Shown: positions 34,179-40,695, numbered from the stretch's first letter. The stretch: 52,469 nucleotides of DNA from an uncultured Bacteroidales bacterium (GCA_900321005.1 ONUF01000023.1:1-52469); one strand, 5' to 3'. The notes: generated by a model not told the origin, from the sequence alone. Made by a program: numbers and translations.

Positions 34179-34304
34179 ATGGCAAAGAAAGCGGTCGCAA
34201 CACTGCAAACCGGTAACTCCGGACGCGCGTCGCCTAAAACGGGTGCTTACATCTTCCAAGAAGAGATCGTTCTGAACGAAAAGGTGAACGAGTTCTTTAA
34301 GTAA
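34179..34304 (+). CDS. DUF4295 protein, shortened
   Basis: 41 residues (MAKKAVATLQTGNSGRASPK, then TGAYIFQEEIVLNEKVNEFFK). This small basic protein regularly follows L33 in Bacteroidetes and may be a ribosome-associated factor. Relatives I recall are about 50 residues and have a segment like YSKVIKMVKS between GRA and SPKTGAY; it is missing here without a frame change. Begins 28 nt after rpmG. The usual downstream ftsY is absent. Confidence 0.85.
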   Translation: MAKKAVATLQTGNSGRASPKTGAYIFQEEIVLNEKVNEFFK

Positions 34305-34313
34305 CAAACCTAA

Positions 34314-34355
34314 CAATTAGCGCACTACATCTTTCGTGGTGCGCTAATTGTTTTC
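34314..34355 (+). terminator. Strong intrinsic terminator of the rpmB operon
   Basis: CAATTAGCGCAC pairs perfectly with GTGCGCTAATTG, with three further pairs inside and a 7-nt loop, followed by TTTTCT. Confidence 0.92.
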
Positions 34356-34358
34356 TAA

Positions 34359-34396
34359 CAACTGATCACTGAATACTGATCACTGAATACTGAATC
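34359..34396. repeat. Heptamer repeat before the lipid-kinase gene
   Basis: TGATCAC, TGAATAC, TGATCAC, TGAATAC, TGAATCC in tandem, ending 5 nt before the ATG at 34402. Confidence 0.9.
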
Positions 34397-34401
34397 CTAC
34401 C

Positions 34402-35325
34402 ATGCTGGGCATCATCATCAATCCGAAATCGGGCAAGAACTACTTCCGTGCGCAACGTATCTACCTTTGGCACCTGCTGCGTAAGCGCCATCTGCCCTTT
34501 GCGTATCGCGTGACCAAATACGCGGGCCATGCAATCGAGTTGGCGCGCGAACTGGTCGAGAAAGGATATGACGAGATTCTCATCCTCGGAGGAGACGGCA
34601 CGCTCTCCGAAGCCGTTAACGGCATCATGCGTTCTGTCCTCACTCCCGAGCAGAAAGCGAAGATCCAAGTCGGACTCATGCCGCGGGGAACGGGTAACGA
34701 CTGGGCGCGGTACTGGAACCTCACTAAGAACCATAAGGAATCCCTTCGTCGCTTCTTCGAGGGCGAAGGACATCCGATCGACATCGGTTGCCTCACCTAT
34801 TGGCGCAATAACATCGAGCACCACCGCTATTTCATCAACTCCGTCGGTTTCGGAGTCGATCCGCTGTGCTGCAAGAAAGCCGAGGCGCTCAAGTACTATA
34901 TCGGCTCGCATCACGTCAACTACCTCTTCGGACTCATCGGTGCTATCGTTCAGCATAAGGCGCAACATATGGTGCTGACCGTCGACGGCAAGGAAGCGGT
35001 CAATGACCGACTTTTCACGATGAATATCGGCAACGGACCGTTCTCCGGCGGAGGTATCCGGCAAAACCCCGAAGCTGATCCTACAGACGGTGTGTTCAAC
35101 TCGATGTTCATCTGCAAACCTACCTTCGGGCAGATCCTCAAAGCGATGCCGAAACTGTACAACGGCCGCCTGACCGAACTGCCCTTCGTCTATCCGATCG
35201 TAGGCCGCGAGATAGAGATCTCCTATCGCAAGCATATTCTCTTCGAGGCGGATGGTATTTTGGAGAACATCATTGGTCCGTGCAAGGTAACCTGCCTCCA
35301 CAACGCGTTGCAGTTCCGGTGCTAA
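34402..35325 (+). CDS. Diacylglycerol/sphingosine-kinase-like lipid kinase
   Basis: 307 residues. The catalytic domain has IIINPKSGKNYF at the start, ILILGGDGTLSEAVNGIM (about 69-86) and LMPRGTGNDWARYW (about 93-106), as in the DgkB/YegS/BmrU family. The second, beta-sandwich domain contains NIGNGPFSGGGI (about 210). These soluble kinases phosphorylate diacylglycerol or related lipids. No terminator is seen before the next gene; a heptamer array lies between. Confidence 0.9.
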   Translation: MLGIIINPKSGKNYFRAQRIYLWHLLRKRHLPFAYRVTKYAGHAIELARELVEKGYDEILILGGDGTLSEAVNGIMRSVLTPEQKAKIQVGLMPRGTGNDWARYWNLTKNHKESLRRFFEGEGHPIDIGCLTYWRNNIEHHRYFINSVGFGVDPLCCKKAEALKYYIGSHHVNYLFGLIGAIVQHKAQHMVLTVDGKEAVNDRLFTMNIGNGPFSGGGIRQNPEADPTDGVFNSMFICKPTFGQILKAMPKLYNGRLTELPFVYPIVGREIEISYRKHILFEADGILENIIGPCKVTCLHNALQFRC

Positions 35326-35327
35326 CA

Positions 35328-35366
35328 ACTGATCACTGATTACTGATTACTGATTACTGATTACTG
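35328..35366. repeat. Heptamer repeat GATTACT before the AmgK-like gene
   Basis: TGATCAC followed by four units TGATTAC fills the gap up to the ATG at 35367, whose A directly follows the array. Confidence 0.92.
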
Positions 35367-36287
35367 ATGGCTATCCAACAGCAGGGCTCCAATAGAATCT
35401 ATACCCGTGAGACGGACGCGAACGGTCGCACGTTCATTCGCGTGCAGGGAACGAACCGCGATGAGAACCGCGCGTTCATCTATATGGCGCGCCATTTTCA
35501 TGCGCTCGGCCTGCCTGTCCCCGAACTCTATTCGGTCAGCGACGATGAGATGAGTTATACCCAGGAGGACTTGGGGGACACCATCCTCTTCGACCATCTG
35601 GATAACTATACCTTATTGGAACGCACGATACGCGCGCTCGCGCATATACAGGTCACGGGCGCGCAGGACTTCGACTGGTCTGTGTGTTTCCCCGTACCCG
35701 CGATGGACGAACGCGCCATCCGCTGGGACCTCAACTATTTCAAGTACTGCTTCCTCAAAGGCACGAAGATCGAGTTCTCCGAACCCAAACTGGAAGATGA
35801 GTTCGATAAGTTGGTGAAGGTCATTTTGGAGCAACCGGCAGAGACTTTCCTCTACCGCGATTTCCAGAGCCGCAATGTGATGATCAAGGACGGGCAACCG
35901 TACTTCATCGATTTCCAAGGCGGTCGCCGCGGACCGACCCAGTACGACGTAGCCTCTTTCCTATGGCAAGCCAAAGCGAACTTCCCGCCCGAACTCCGCA
36001 ACAAACTGATTGATGTGTATCTGGATGAGTTGGAGAAAGTCATCAATTCATCATTCCATCAATCCATCAATAAAGCCGCTTGGCGTGCTGCTCTGCCCCA
36101 TTTCGTTCTCCTCCGCACCCTTCAGGTCCTCGGCGCTTACGGATACAGAGGCTATTTCGAGCGCAAACCGCATTTCCTCGAGTCCATACCCCTTGCGCTG
36201 AAGAACCTGCGCGAGGTACTCGAGCAACTCAAAGAAGAATATCCTTACCTATATGCTCTCAGTAACGATCTACTCGTTCTCCTTTAA
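35367..36287 (+). CDS. AmgK-like sugar kinase (aminoglycoside phosphotransferase fold)
   Basis: 306 residues. IYTRETDANGRTFIRVQGTN gives the glycine-poor N-lobe, YTQEDLGDTILFD (about 69-81) the hinge. TFLYRDFQSRNVMIKDG (about 160-176) is the Brenner-type catalytic loop with Tyr in place of His, and YFIDFQGGRRGPTQYDVAS the metal-binding Asp loop. This is the pattern of AmgK, the MurNAc/GlcNAc anomeric kinase that works with MurU. Often in Bacteroidetes this kinase is fused to a RapZ C-terminal domain; here that domain is the next gene, overlapping by 35 bp. A heptamer-encoded stretch (VINSSFHQSINKA) lies near residue 230. Confidence 0.82.
   Translation: MAIQQQGSNRIYTRETDANGRTFIRVQGTNRDENRAFIYMARHFHALGLPVPELYSVSDDEMSYTQEDLGDTILFDHLDNYTLLERTIRALAHIQVTGAQDFDWSVCFPVPAMDERAIRWDLNYFKYCFLKGTKIEFSEPKLEDEFDKLVKVILEQPAETFLYRDFQSRNVMIKDGQPYFIDFQGGRRGPTQYDVASFLWQAKANFPPELRNKLIDVYLDELEKVINSSFHQSINKAAWRAALPHFVLLRTLQVLGAYGYRGYFERKPHFLESIPLALKNLREVLEQLKEEYPYLYALSNDLLVLL
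36040..36073 (+). repeat. Imperfect heptamer repeat inside the AmgK-like gene
   Basis: CATCAAT/CATCATT/CCATCAA-type units, translated as INSSFHQSINK. Confidence 0.65.
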
Positions 36288-36654
36288 GAAGGGAACTCCT
36301 GAAGATACCTCCGGCAACGGAGGAGGTTATGTGTTCGACTGCCGGTCAACCCATAACCCGGGTAAGTACGAGCAGTACAAGTCCCTCACGGGCTTGGACC
36401 AACCCGTCATCGACTTCCTCGAATCGGACGGCGAGATACTCACCTTCCTCCGCTCCGTCTATGCCCTTATCGACCATCATGTGGAGCGGTTCATTGAGCG
36501 CGAATTCACCCACCTGCAGGTCGCTTTCGGTTGCACCGGCGGTCAGCACCGTTCGGTCTATTGTGCCGAGCACTTGGCCAAGCACCTCAAAGAGAAATAT
36601 AACGTCACCATTCATCTCATCCACCGCGAGCGCGGAATATCCCGTAAATGGTAA
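36253..36654 (+). CDS. Stand-alone RapZ C-terminal domain protein
   Basis: 133 residues. IYSFSFKKGTPEDTSGNGGG, FDCRSTHNPGKYEQYKSLTG, VIDFLE and the motif VAFGCTGGQHRSVYCAEHLA (about residues 90-109) match the C-terminal domain of RapZ. In E. coli that domain senses glucosamine-6-phosphate and binds the small RNAs that control GlmS. The N-terminal P-loop domain of RapZ is absent. Lying between the kinase and nucleotidyltransferase genes, it may sense an amino-sugar phosphate for this pathway. The last codons and stop (RKW-stop) are made by a heptamer array. Confidence 0.88.
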   Translation: MLSVTIYSFSFKKGTPEDTSGNGGGYVFDCRSTHNPGKYEQYKSLTGLDQPVIDFLESDGEILTFLRSVYALIDHHVERFIEREFTHLQVAFGCTGGQHRSVYCAEHLAKHLKEKYNVTIHLIHRERGISRKW

Positions 36655-36692
36655 ATGGTACATGGTAAATGATCAAATGGTACATGGTATGA
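36648..36692 (+). repeat. Heptamer repeat ATGGTAA/ATGGTAC at the rapZ-like/murU-like junction
   Basis: AAATGGT-type units run through the end of the RapZ-like gene, its stop codon, the gap, and the first codons of the next gene. Confidence 0.9.
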
Positions 36693-37489
36693 TCTTTTGT
36701 GCGGGTCTTGGCACGCGTCTCAAACCCCTCACGGACACGATGCCGAAAGCGCTGGTTCCGCTGGCGGGCAAACCCCTGCTGCAGTGGCAGGTGGAGAAAC
36801 TCCGTGACGCCGGCATCACCGATATCATCGTCAATGTCCATCATTTCCCCGACCAGATCATCGACGCCGTCCGCGCCAACAACGGCTGGGGCTGTAACAT
36901 CACTATCTCCGACGAACGCGACCAACTCCTCGACACTGGCGGAGGATTAAAGAAAGCCTTACACATTACACATTACACATCACACAATACACCAATATTG
37001 GCTTGCAACGTCGATATATTAAGCAACATCGACCTCCGCGCGCTGATAGAGTATTATCAATCACCAGAAACGAAGTTAATCGCGCCCTTGCGGCAGAGAA
37101 TCAGCAATCATCAATCACCAATGAGTCTTCTCGTTGTTTCGGAACGAGAGACTCAGCGCTATCTCTGCTTCGACGAGCAGGATACCCTTTGCGGTTGGAC
37201 GAATATCGCCACCGGCGAAGTGAAAGGCCGCGACGGTCGGCACTTAGCTTTCTCAGGATTGCAGATTCTCAGTCCGGAGGTTTTGGCGCTCTTAGCGCAG
37301 ATGCCCGAGGATAAATTCTCCCTCATCGATTTCTATCTGCAAATCATCAATCATCCATACGGCGACAGCAGATCGGAAGAATCAGCAATCAGCAATTTGA
37401 AAGCGTTCATACCGAACGCTTACAAGATGATGGATGTCGGCAAAATCGACCAGATTGCCGAAGCAGAAGCCTTCGCCGAGAGCTTATAA
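36689..37489 (+). CDS. MurU-like sugar-1-phosphate nucleotidyltransferase
   Basis: 266 residues from the ATG at 36689; ATGs at 36677 and 36662 lie in the repeat array and are possible. MIFCAGLGTRLKPLTDTMPK is the nucleotide-binding signature, LVPLAGKPLLQWQVEKL follows, then ACNVDILSNIDLRALI with the metal-binding Asp. MurU activates MurNAc-1-phosphate to UDP-MurNAc, bypassing part of peptidoglycan synthesis. Several insertions are translated heptamers (LHITHYTSHNTP, RISNHQSPMS, LQIINHPYG, SAISNL). The neighbours fit the kinase-uridylyltransferase pair. Confidence 0.85.
   Translation: MIFCAGLGTRLKPLTDTMPKALVPLAGKPLLQWQVEKLRDAGITDIIVNVHHFPDQIIDAVRANNGWGCNITISDERDQLLDTGGGLKKALHITHYTSHNTPILACNVDILSNIDLRALIEYYQSPETKLIAPLRQRISNHQSPMSLLVVSERETQRYLCFDEQDTLCGWTNIATGEVKGRDGRHLAFSGLQILSPEVLALLAQMPEDKFSLIDFYLQIINHPYGDSRSEESAISNLKAFIPNAYKMMDVGKIDQIAEAEAFAESL
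36960..36997 (+). repeat. Heptamer repeat ACACATT inside the murU-like gene
   Basis: ACACATT, ACACATT, ACACATC, ACACAAT, ACACCAAT in tandem, translated as HITHYTSHNTP. Confidence 0.88.
37098..37124 (+). repeat. Heptamer repeat AATCATC inside the murU-like gene
   Basis: AATCAGC, AATCATC, AATCACC, AATGAG, translated as ISNHQSPM. Shorter relatives occur at 37341-37354 and 37380-37395. Confidence 0.82.
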
Positions 37490-37492
37490 ACG

Positions 37493-37520
37493 AAAAAAGA
37501 CATCCGCGCGGATGTCCTTT
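37493..37520. terminator. Bidirectional terminator between the murU-like gene and tRNA-Lys
   Basis: GACATCCGC/GCGGATGTC (37499-37516) is a perfect palindrome flanked by A6 on the left and CTTTT on the right. It serves both convergent transcripts. A tight loop must form within the GC centre. Confidence 0.82.
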
Positions 37521-37522
37521 TG

Positions 37523-37595
37523 TGTCCCCCGAGAGGCTCGAACTCTCGACCCACTGATTAAGAGTCAGTTGCTCTACCAACTGAGCTAGGGAGAC
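37523..37595 (-). tRNA. tRNA-Lys (anticodon CTT)
   Basis: Minus strand, 73 nt. Acceptor GTCTCCC/GGGGGAC with one U-G pair, D arm GCTC/GAGC, anticodon arm ACTGA-CTCTTAA-TCAGT, T arm GAGAG-TTCGAGC-CTCTC. CCA is not encoded. Confidence 0.96.
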
Positions 37596-37616
37596 TCACT
37601 TTCTCAAAAGCGGGTG

Positions 37617-37648
37617 CAAAGGTACTGCTTTTTTTTGATATGACCAAA
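37617..37648 (-). promoter_or_regulatory. Promoter of tRNA-Lys
   Basis: Minus strand: TTTG (37648-37645), 20 nt ending in TC-A8-GCAG, TACCTTTG (37624-37617), then CACCCGCTTTTGA as in the tRNA-Asp promoter. Confidence 0.88.
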
Positions 37649-37720
37649 TTTTTCGGCAAAAAAATACAGATAAATTGTTTTTTCCTCTTTTTGGCTGGGT
37701 TGGTGGGCCTATAATTGGTT

Positions 37721-37756
37721 AAAAATGACGTGCGTACTTGTGTATGTCATTTTTTT
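37721..37756 (+). other. Palindromic composite element (copy B) before the ABC ATPase gene
   Basis: AAAATGACGTGCG and TGTATGTCATTTT pair (with G-U pairs) and are followed by T7, as in copy A. It lies between two promoters rather than after a gene on the same strand, so an operator role is at least as likely as termination. Confidence 0.65.
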
Positions 37757-37768
37757 ATTGTACCTTTG
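37738..37768 (+). promoter_or_regulatory. Promoter of the ABC ATPase gene
   Basis: TTG (37738-37740) in the palindrome loop, 20 nt, TACCTTTG (37761-37768). Leader about 20 nt to the ATG at 37794. Confidence 0.85.
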
Positions 37769-37793
37769 CAGTCGCAAAGGTTTTTTCGACAAA

Positions 37794-38495
37794 ATGGTGC
37801 ATATTGAGCATATCAACAAGTCTTTTGGGTCGCAGCAAGTCCTGCGCGACGTCACGCTGTCCATTCCTGAAGGCCAAGTCCTCGGACTGCTCGGACCCAA
37901 CGGTGCCGGTAAGTCCACGCTGATGAAGATCCTCATCGGCCTCTGGCGCGCTGACAGCGGTTCCGTTGCCGTACCCGAACGCATCGGTTACCTCCCCGAG
38001 AACAACCCCCTCTACGACGAGATGTACGTCGCCGAGTACCTCGAGTTCATGGCGAAAATGACTCAATGTCCAAATAAATGGTACATGGTAAATGACCAAA
38101 TGGTAAATGACCTCATCGACCGCGTGGGTTTGACGCCGGAGCGCCACAAGCATATCCGCGAACTGAGTAAAGGCTACCGCCAGCGTGTTGGCCTCGCCCA
38201 GGCGCTCCTCGGCAATCCCCAACTGCTCATCCTTGATGAACCTACTACCGGCCTCGACCCCAACCAACTCGTTGAGATTAGGAGTTTGATAAAAAATCTC
38301 GCCCACGGCGAGCCTCTAAACCCTAATTCCCGAAACCCTAAACCCTTGACAATTATATTGTCCACCCACATCATGCAAGAGGTCAGTGCCATGTGCGACC
38401 GCGTTGTCATCTTGGACCACGGCGTCATCAAGGCCGACCAACCCATAAACGAAATAAACGACCTCGAGGAGTTATTTCATCGTGTAACAGTTTAG
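37794..38495 (+). CDS. ABC transporter ATP-binding protein (GldA-like)
   Basis: 233 residues from the ATG at 37794. HIEHINKSFGSQQVLRDVTL opens the domain; Walker A GPNGAGKSTLMK (about 36-47), signature ELSKGYRQRVGLAQALLG (about 121-138), Walker B LLILDEPTTGLDPNQ (about 143-157), and ILSTHIMQEVSAMCDRVVIL. It resembles the ATPase of gliding-associated and drug/copper exporters. No permease gene is next to it; ruvB follows. Two stretches are heptamer-encoded: QCPNKWYMVNDQMVNDLID (helical domain) and EPLNPNSRNPKPL before the switch region. Both are insertions relative to typical members, so activity may need testing. Confidence 0.88.
   Translation: MVHIEHINKSFGSQQVLRDVTLSIPEGQVLGLLGPNGAGKSTLMKILIGLWRADSGSVAVPERIGYLPENNPLYDEMYVAEYLEFMAKMTQCPNKWYMVNDQMVNDLIDRVGLTPERHKHIRELSKGYRQRVGLAQALLGNPQLLILDEPTTGLDPNQLVEIRSLIKNLAHGEPLNPNSRNPKPLTIILSTHIMQEVSAMCDRVVILDHGVIKADQPINEINDLEELFHRVTV
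38072..38112 (+). repeat. Heptamer repeat ATGGTAC/ATGGTAA inside the ABC ATPase gene
   Basis: Units AATGGTA, CATGGTA, AATGACC, AATGGTA, AATGACC in tandem, translated as NKWYMVNDQMVND. Confidence 0.85.
38316..38349 (+). repeat. Heptamer repeat TAAACCC inside the ABC ATPase gene
   Basis: TAAACCC, TAATTCCC, GAAACCC, TAAACCC, translated as LNPNSRNPKPL. The unit happens to equal the plant telomere repeat. Confidence 0.75.
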
Positions 38496-38586
38496 AGCTG
38501 CTGCGCAGCGTGTAGCGCTTCGCTTGGTTTAAACGTTCCGGAGGAACACTAAACGTCCGTAAGGACATTAAACAGTTAAACTTATT
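38496..38586. repeat. Cluster of tiny hairpins between the ABC ATPase gene and ruvB
   Basis: Four small inverted repeats follow one another: GCTGC/GCAGC, AGCG-CTT-CGCT, GTTCC-GGA-GGAAC and GTCC-GTAA-GGAC, separated by GTTTAAAC or TAAAC spacers. The type differs from the heptamer arrays. The ruvB start follows immediately. Confidence 0.75.
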
Positions 38587-39603
38587 ATGGCAGAATTTGA
38601 TATCCGACAACAAATGTCCGAAAAGGAGCAGGACAATGCGCTCCGCCCGTTGTGCTTCGCCGACTTCGCCGGCCAGAGCAAGGTGACCTCCAACCTCAAG
38701 ATCTTCGTCGAGGCTGCCAAACTGCGTGGTGAGAGTTTGGACCATGTGCTGCTCTTCGGCCCTCCGGGACTCGGTAAGACGACCCTCAGTAATATCATCG
38801 CGAACGAACTCGGAGTGGGCTTTAAGGTCACTTCCGGTCCGGTGCTCGACAAACCCGGTGACCTCGCGGGACTGCTCACCTCGCTCGAACCCAACGACGT
38901 GCTGTTCATCGATGAGATCCATCGTCTCAGTCCGATTGTGGAGGAGTACCTCTATTCCGCGATGGAGGACTACCGCATCGACATCATGATCGACAAAGGA
39001 CCCTCGGCGCGCACGATACAGATTGATCTCAATCATTTCACCCTCATCGGTGCTACCACGCGCAGCGGTCTCTTGACCAGTCCGCTCCGTGCCCGTTTCG
39101 GCATCAACTGCCATCTCGAGTACTACGACGCGGATATCCTCGCCGGAATCGTGAAGCGCAGTGCGCGCCTTCTTGGTGTGGAGATCAACGAGCAGGCAGC
39201 CGGCGAGATCGCCCGCCGTTCGCGCGGCACGCCCCGTATCGCCAATGCCCTGTTGCGCCGCGTGCGCGACTTCGCGCAGGTCAAGGGGGACGGCACCATC
39301 GACCTCGAGATGGCGCAGTATGCGCTCGAGGCACTCAATATCGACACCTTCGGCCTCGACCAGATAGATAACAAACTGCTCACCACCATCATCGATAAGT
39401 TCCGCGGCGGACCGGTCGGCCTGAACACCATCGCCACTGCTATGGGCGAGGATGCCGGCACCATCGAAGATGTCTATGAGCCCTACCTCATCAAGGAAGG
39501 CTTCATCAAGCGCACCCCGCGCGGCCGCGAAGCCACCGAACTGGCGTACAAGCACCTCGGCAAGACCCCCATCTCGCCCGACGGCCAGCAGAGTATATTT
39601 TGA
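38587..39603 (+). CDS. ruvB: Holliday junction branch-migration helicase RuvB
   Basis: 338 residues. [20 protein letters not shown] opens it; Walker [13 protein letters not shown] (about 56-67), Walker [13 protein letters not shown] (about 102-113), sensor 1 [20 protein letters not shown] (about 152-171), arginine-finger region [19 protein letters not shown], and C-terminal wing [20 protein letters not shown]. RuvB drives branch migration with RuvA, which is not in the window. Length is normal. Confidence 0.97.
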   Translation: MAEFDIRQQMSEKEQDNALRPLCFADFAGQSKVTSNLKIFVEAAKLRGESLDHVLLFGPPGLGKTTLSNIIANELGVGFKVTSGPVLDKPGDLAGLLTSLEPNDVLFIDEIHRLSPIVEEYLYSAMEDYRIDIMIDKGPSARTIQIDLNHFTLIGATTRSGLLTSPLRARFGINCHLEYYDADILAGIVKRSARLLGVEINEQAAGEIARRSRGTPRIANALLRRVRDFAQVKGDGTIDLEMAQYALEALNIDTFGLDQIDNKLLTTIIDKFRGGPVGLNTIATAMGEDAGTIEDVYEPYLIKEGFIKRTPRGREATELAYKHLGKTPISPDGQQSIF

Positions 39604-39627
39604 GGAAATTGTAAAACAACCATGTAT

Positions 39628-40050
39628 ATGAAAAAGTTTTATTTTCTTTTGGCGGCTTTCGTAGCTGTAACAATGACCTCGTGTGTGAAATTCAAGACCG
39701 AGGCAACCGTAGATGTGAAGGTGCTCAAGGACGGTCAACCGGTTCCCGGTGCCGTAGTGTTCAAATTTAAAGACAACGGTTTGGGCGCAGGTATCACACT
39801 TAGTAAGAGCAGTGCCAGCGGTAGCGCTACCGCTGATGGCGGTGGTATAGCTCATTTCGAGCTCAAGTCTCCGGATGATCTGGATCCGAGTGATGTAGCC
39901 GGTGTAGAACTCAACGATGAAGCTACGTTCTTCTTCTGTACCTATAATGCAGATGACGTCCGCAACTCGCTTGTAACAGTTGGTGTCAAAACCGGTGACA
40001 ACAAGAATGTGGAGCTGGTGATCGAAGAAATCAACGACGGTGATGAATAA
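39628..40050 (+). CDS. Small lipoprotein, unknown function
   Basis: 140 residues from the ATG at 39628 (another ATG six bases upstream is possible). A lipobox (TMTSC, Cys at about residue 19) follows the signal peptide. The body (VDVKVLKDGQPVPGAVVFKF, then SASGSATADGGGIAHFEL) looks like a single Ig/prealbumin-like beta domain of the kind that carries surface decorations. Only about 20 nt separate it from ruvB, so no separate promoter is evident. It begins a run of exported proteins. Confidence 0.82.
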   Translation: MKKFYFLLAAFVAVTMTSCVKFKTEATVDVKVLKDGQPVPGAVVFKFKDNGLGAGITLSKSSASGSATADGGGIAHFELKSPDDLDPSDVAGVELNDEATFFFCTYNADDVRNSLVTVGVKTGDNKNVELVIEEINDGDE

Positions 40051-40077
40051 TCCTTTAACCCTTTAATATTCACAAGT

Positions 40078-40509
40078 ATGAAAAAGTTATTTTTTGCCAT
40101 GCTCGCGCTCTGCGTAGCAGCCATGTCGTTCACTTCGTGCAACAATGGATTGGAATCCACAGCCGACCCGAAGACCCAACCGATTGCCGGAAAGACCTAT
40201 CGTGCAAACTCCTCTACCGGAGACGGCTATGCCCAACTGACGTTCCTCTTGAATTACAGATGTACGCTGGTCGGCAAGAGAGATGGCCAATCACCAGTCC
40301 CAAATACAAATTTCGAGTGGTGGATGTCCCCTAACGATCCGGAAGTTGTAGTTCGCTATATACAGGGCGCTAAAAACATGGAAACAGGCGAATGGCTCTC
40401 AGGAAAGACTTTCCTTTCCGGCTCGTATGATGCGACTACTAAAACGGTGACCTTGAGCGGAGAGTTCGACGGCGAGCAGGCTACCTATACCATGAAAGAA
40501 GTGCAATAA
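40078..40509 (+). CDS. Small lipoprotein, unknown function
   Basis: 143 residues. Signal peptide with lipobox (SFTSC, Cys at about residue 20), then a short beta-rich domain (IAGKTYRANSS, YAQLTFLLNYRCTLVG, FLSGSYDATTKTVTLSGEFD). This is reminiscent of the small lipocalin-like beta proteins common in Bacteroidales. Its stop overlaps the next short ORF. Confidence 0.82.
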   Translation: MKKLFFAMLALCVAAMSFTSCNNGLESTADPKTQPIAGKTYRANSSTGDGYAQLTFLLNYRCTLVGKRDGQSPVPNTNFEWWMSPNDPEVVVRYIQGAKNMETGEWLSGKTFLSGSYDATTKTVTLSGEFDGEQATYTMKEVQ

Positions 40510-40631
40510 TGCATCCGAATAAATTCCATTCGTTCGTCATCGGCGCCATACTTCTTGTGGCGCCCGCTACGGTCTTGGCGCAGAACTGGTTTGAGACGCT
40601 GGATCAAACTCAACCCCGTCATGCCGTATAA
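40509..40631 (+). CDS. Possible short secreted peptide, perhaps frameshifted
   Basis: 40 residues, MHPNKFHSFVIGAILLVAPA followed by TVLAQNWFETLDQTQPRHAV. The first 25 residues look like a signal peptide with an A-x-A-type site. The ATG overlaps the stop of the previous gene (TAATG), which suggests coupling. In another frame the DNA continues open (RWIKLNPVMPYNNPPIGDEG) to a stop at about 40674, so a one-base change may have shortened a peptide of about 55 residues. No family recognised. Confidence 0.35.
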   Translation: MHPNKFHSFVIGAILLVAPATVLAQNWFETLDQTQPRHAV

Positions 40632-40695
40632 CAACCCGCCGATAGGCGATGAAGGGGACACCAACGAATAAAAGCAAACGGGAATCGAATCGCAT

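Noticed and set aside
34359-35366. Repeats between genes considered as CRISPR
   Set aside because: Units are 7 nt, directly adjacent, with no spacers and no cas genes in the window.
38316-38349. TAAACCC repeats as eukaryotic telomere contamination
   Set aside because: They are few, imperfect, in frame within an ABC ATPase gene, and one of many heptamer types in this window.
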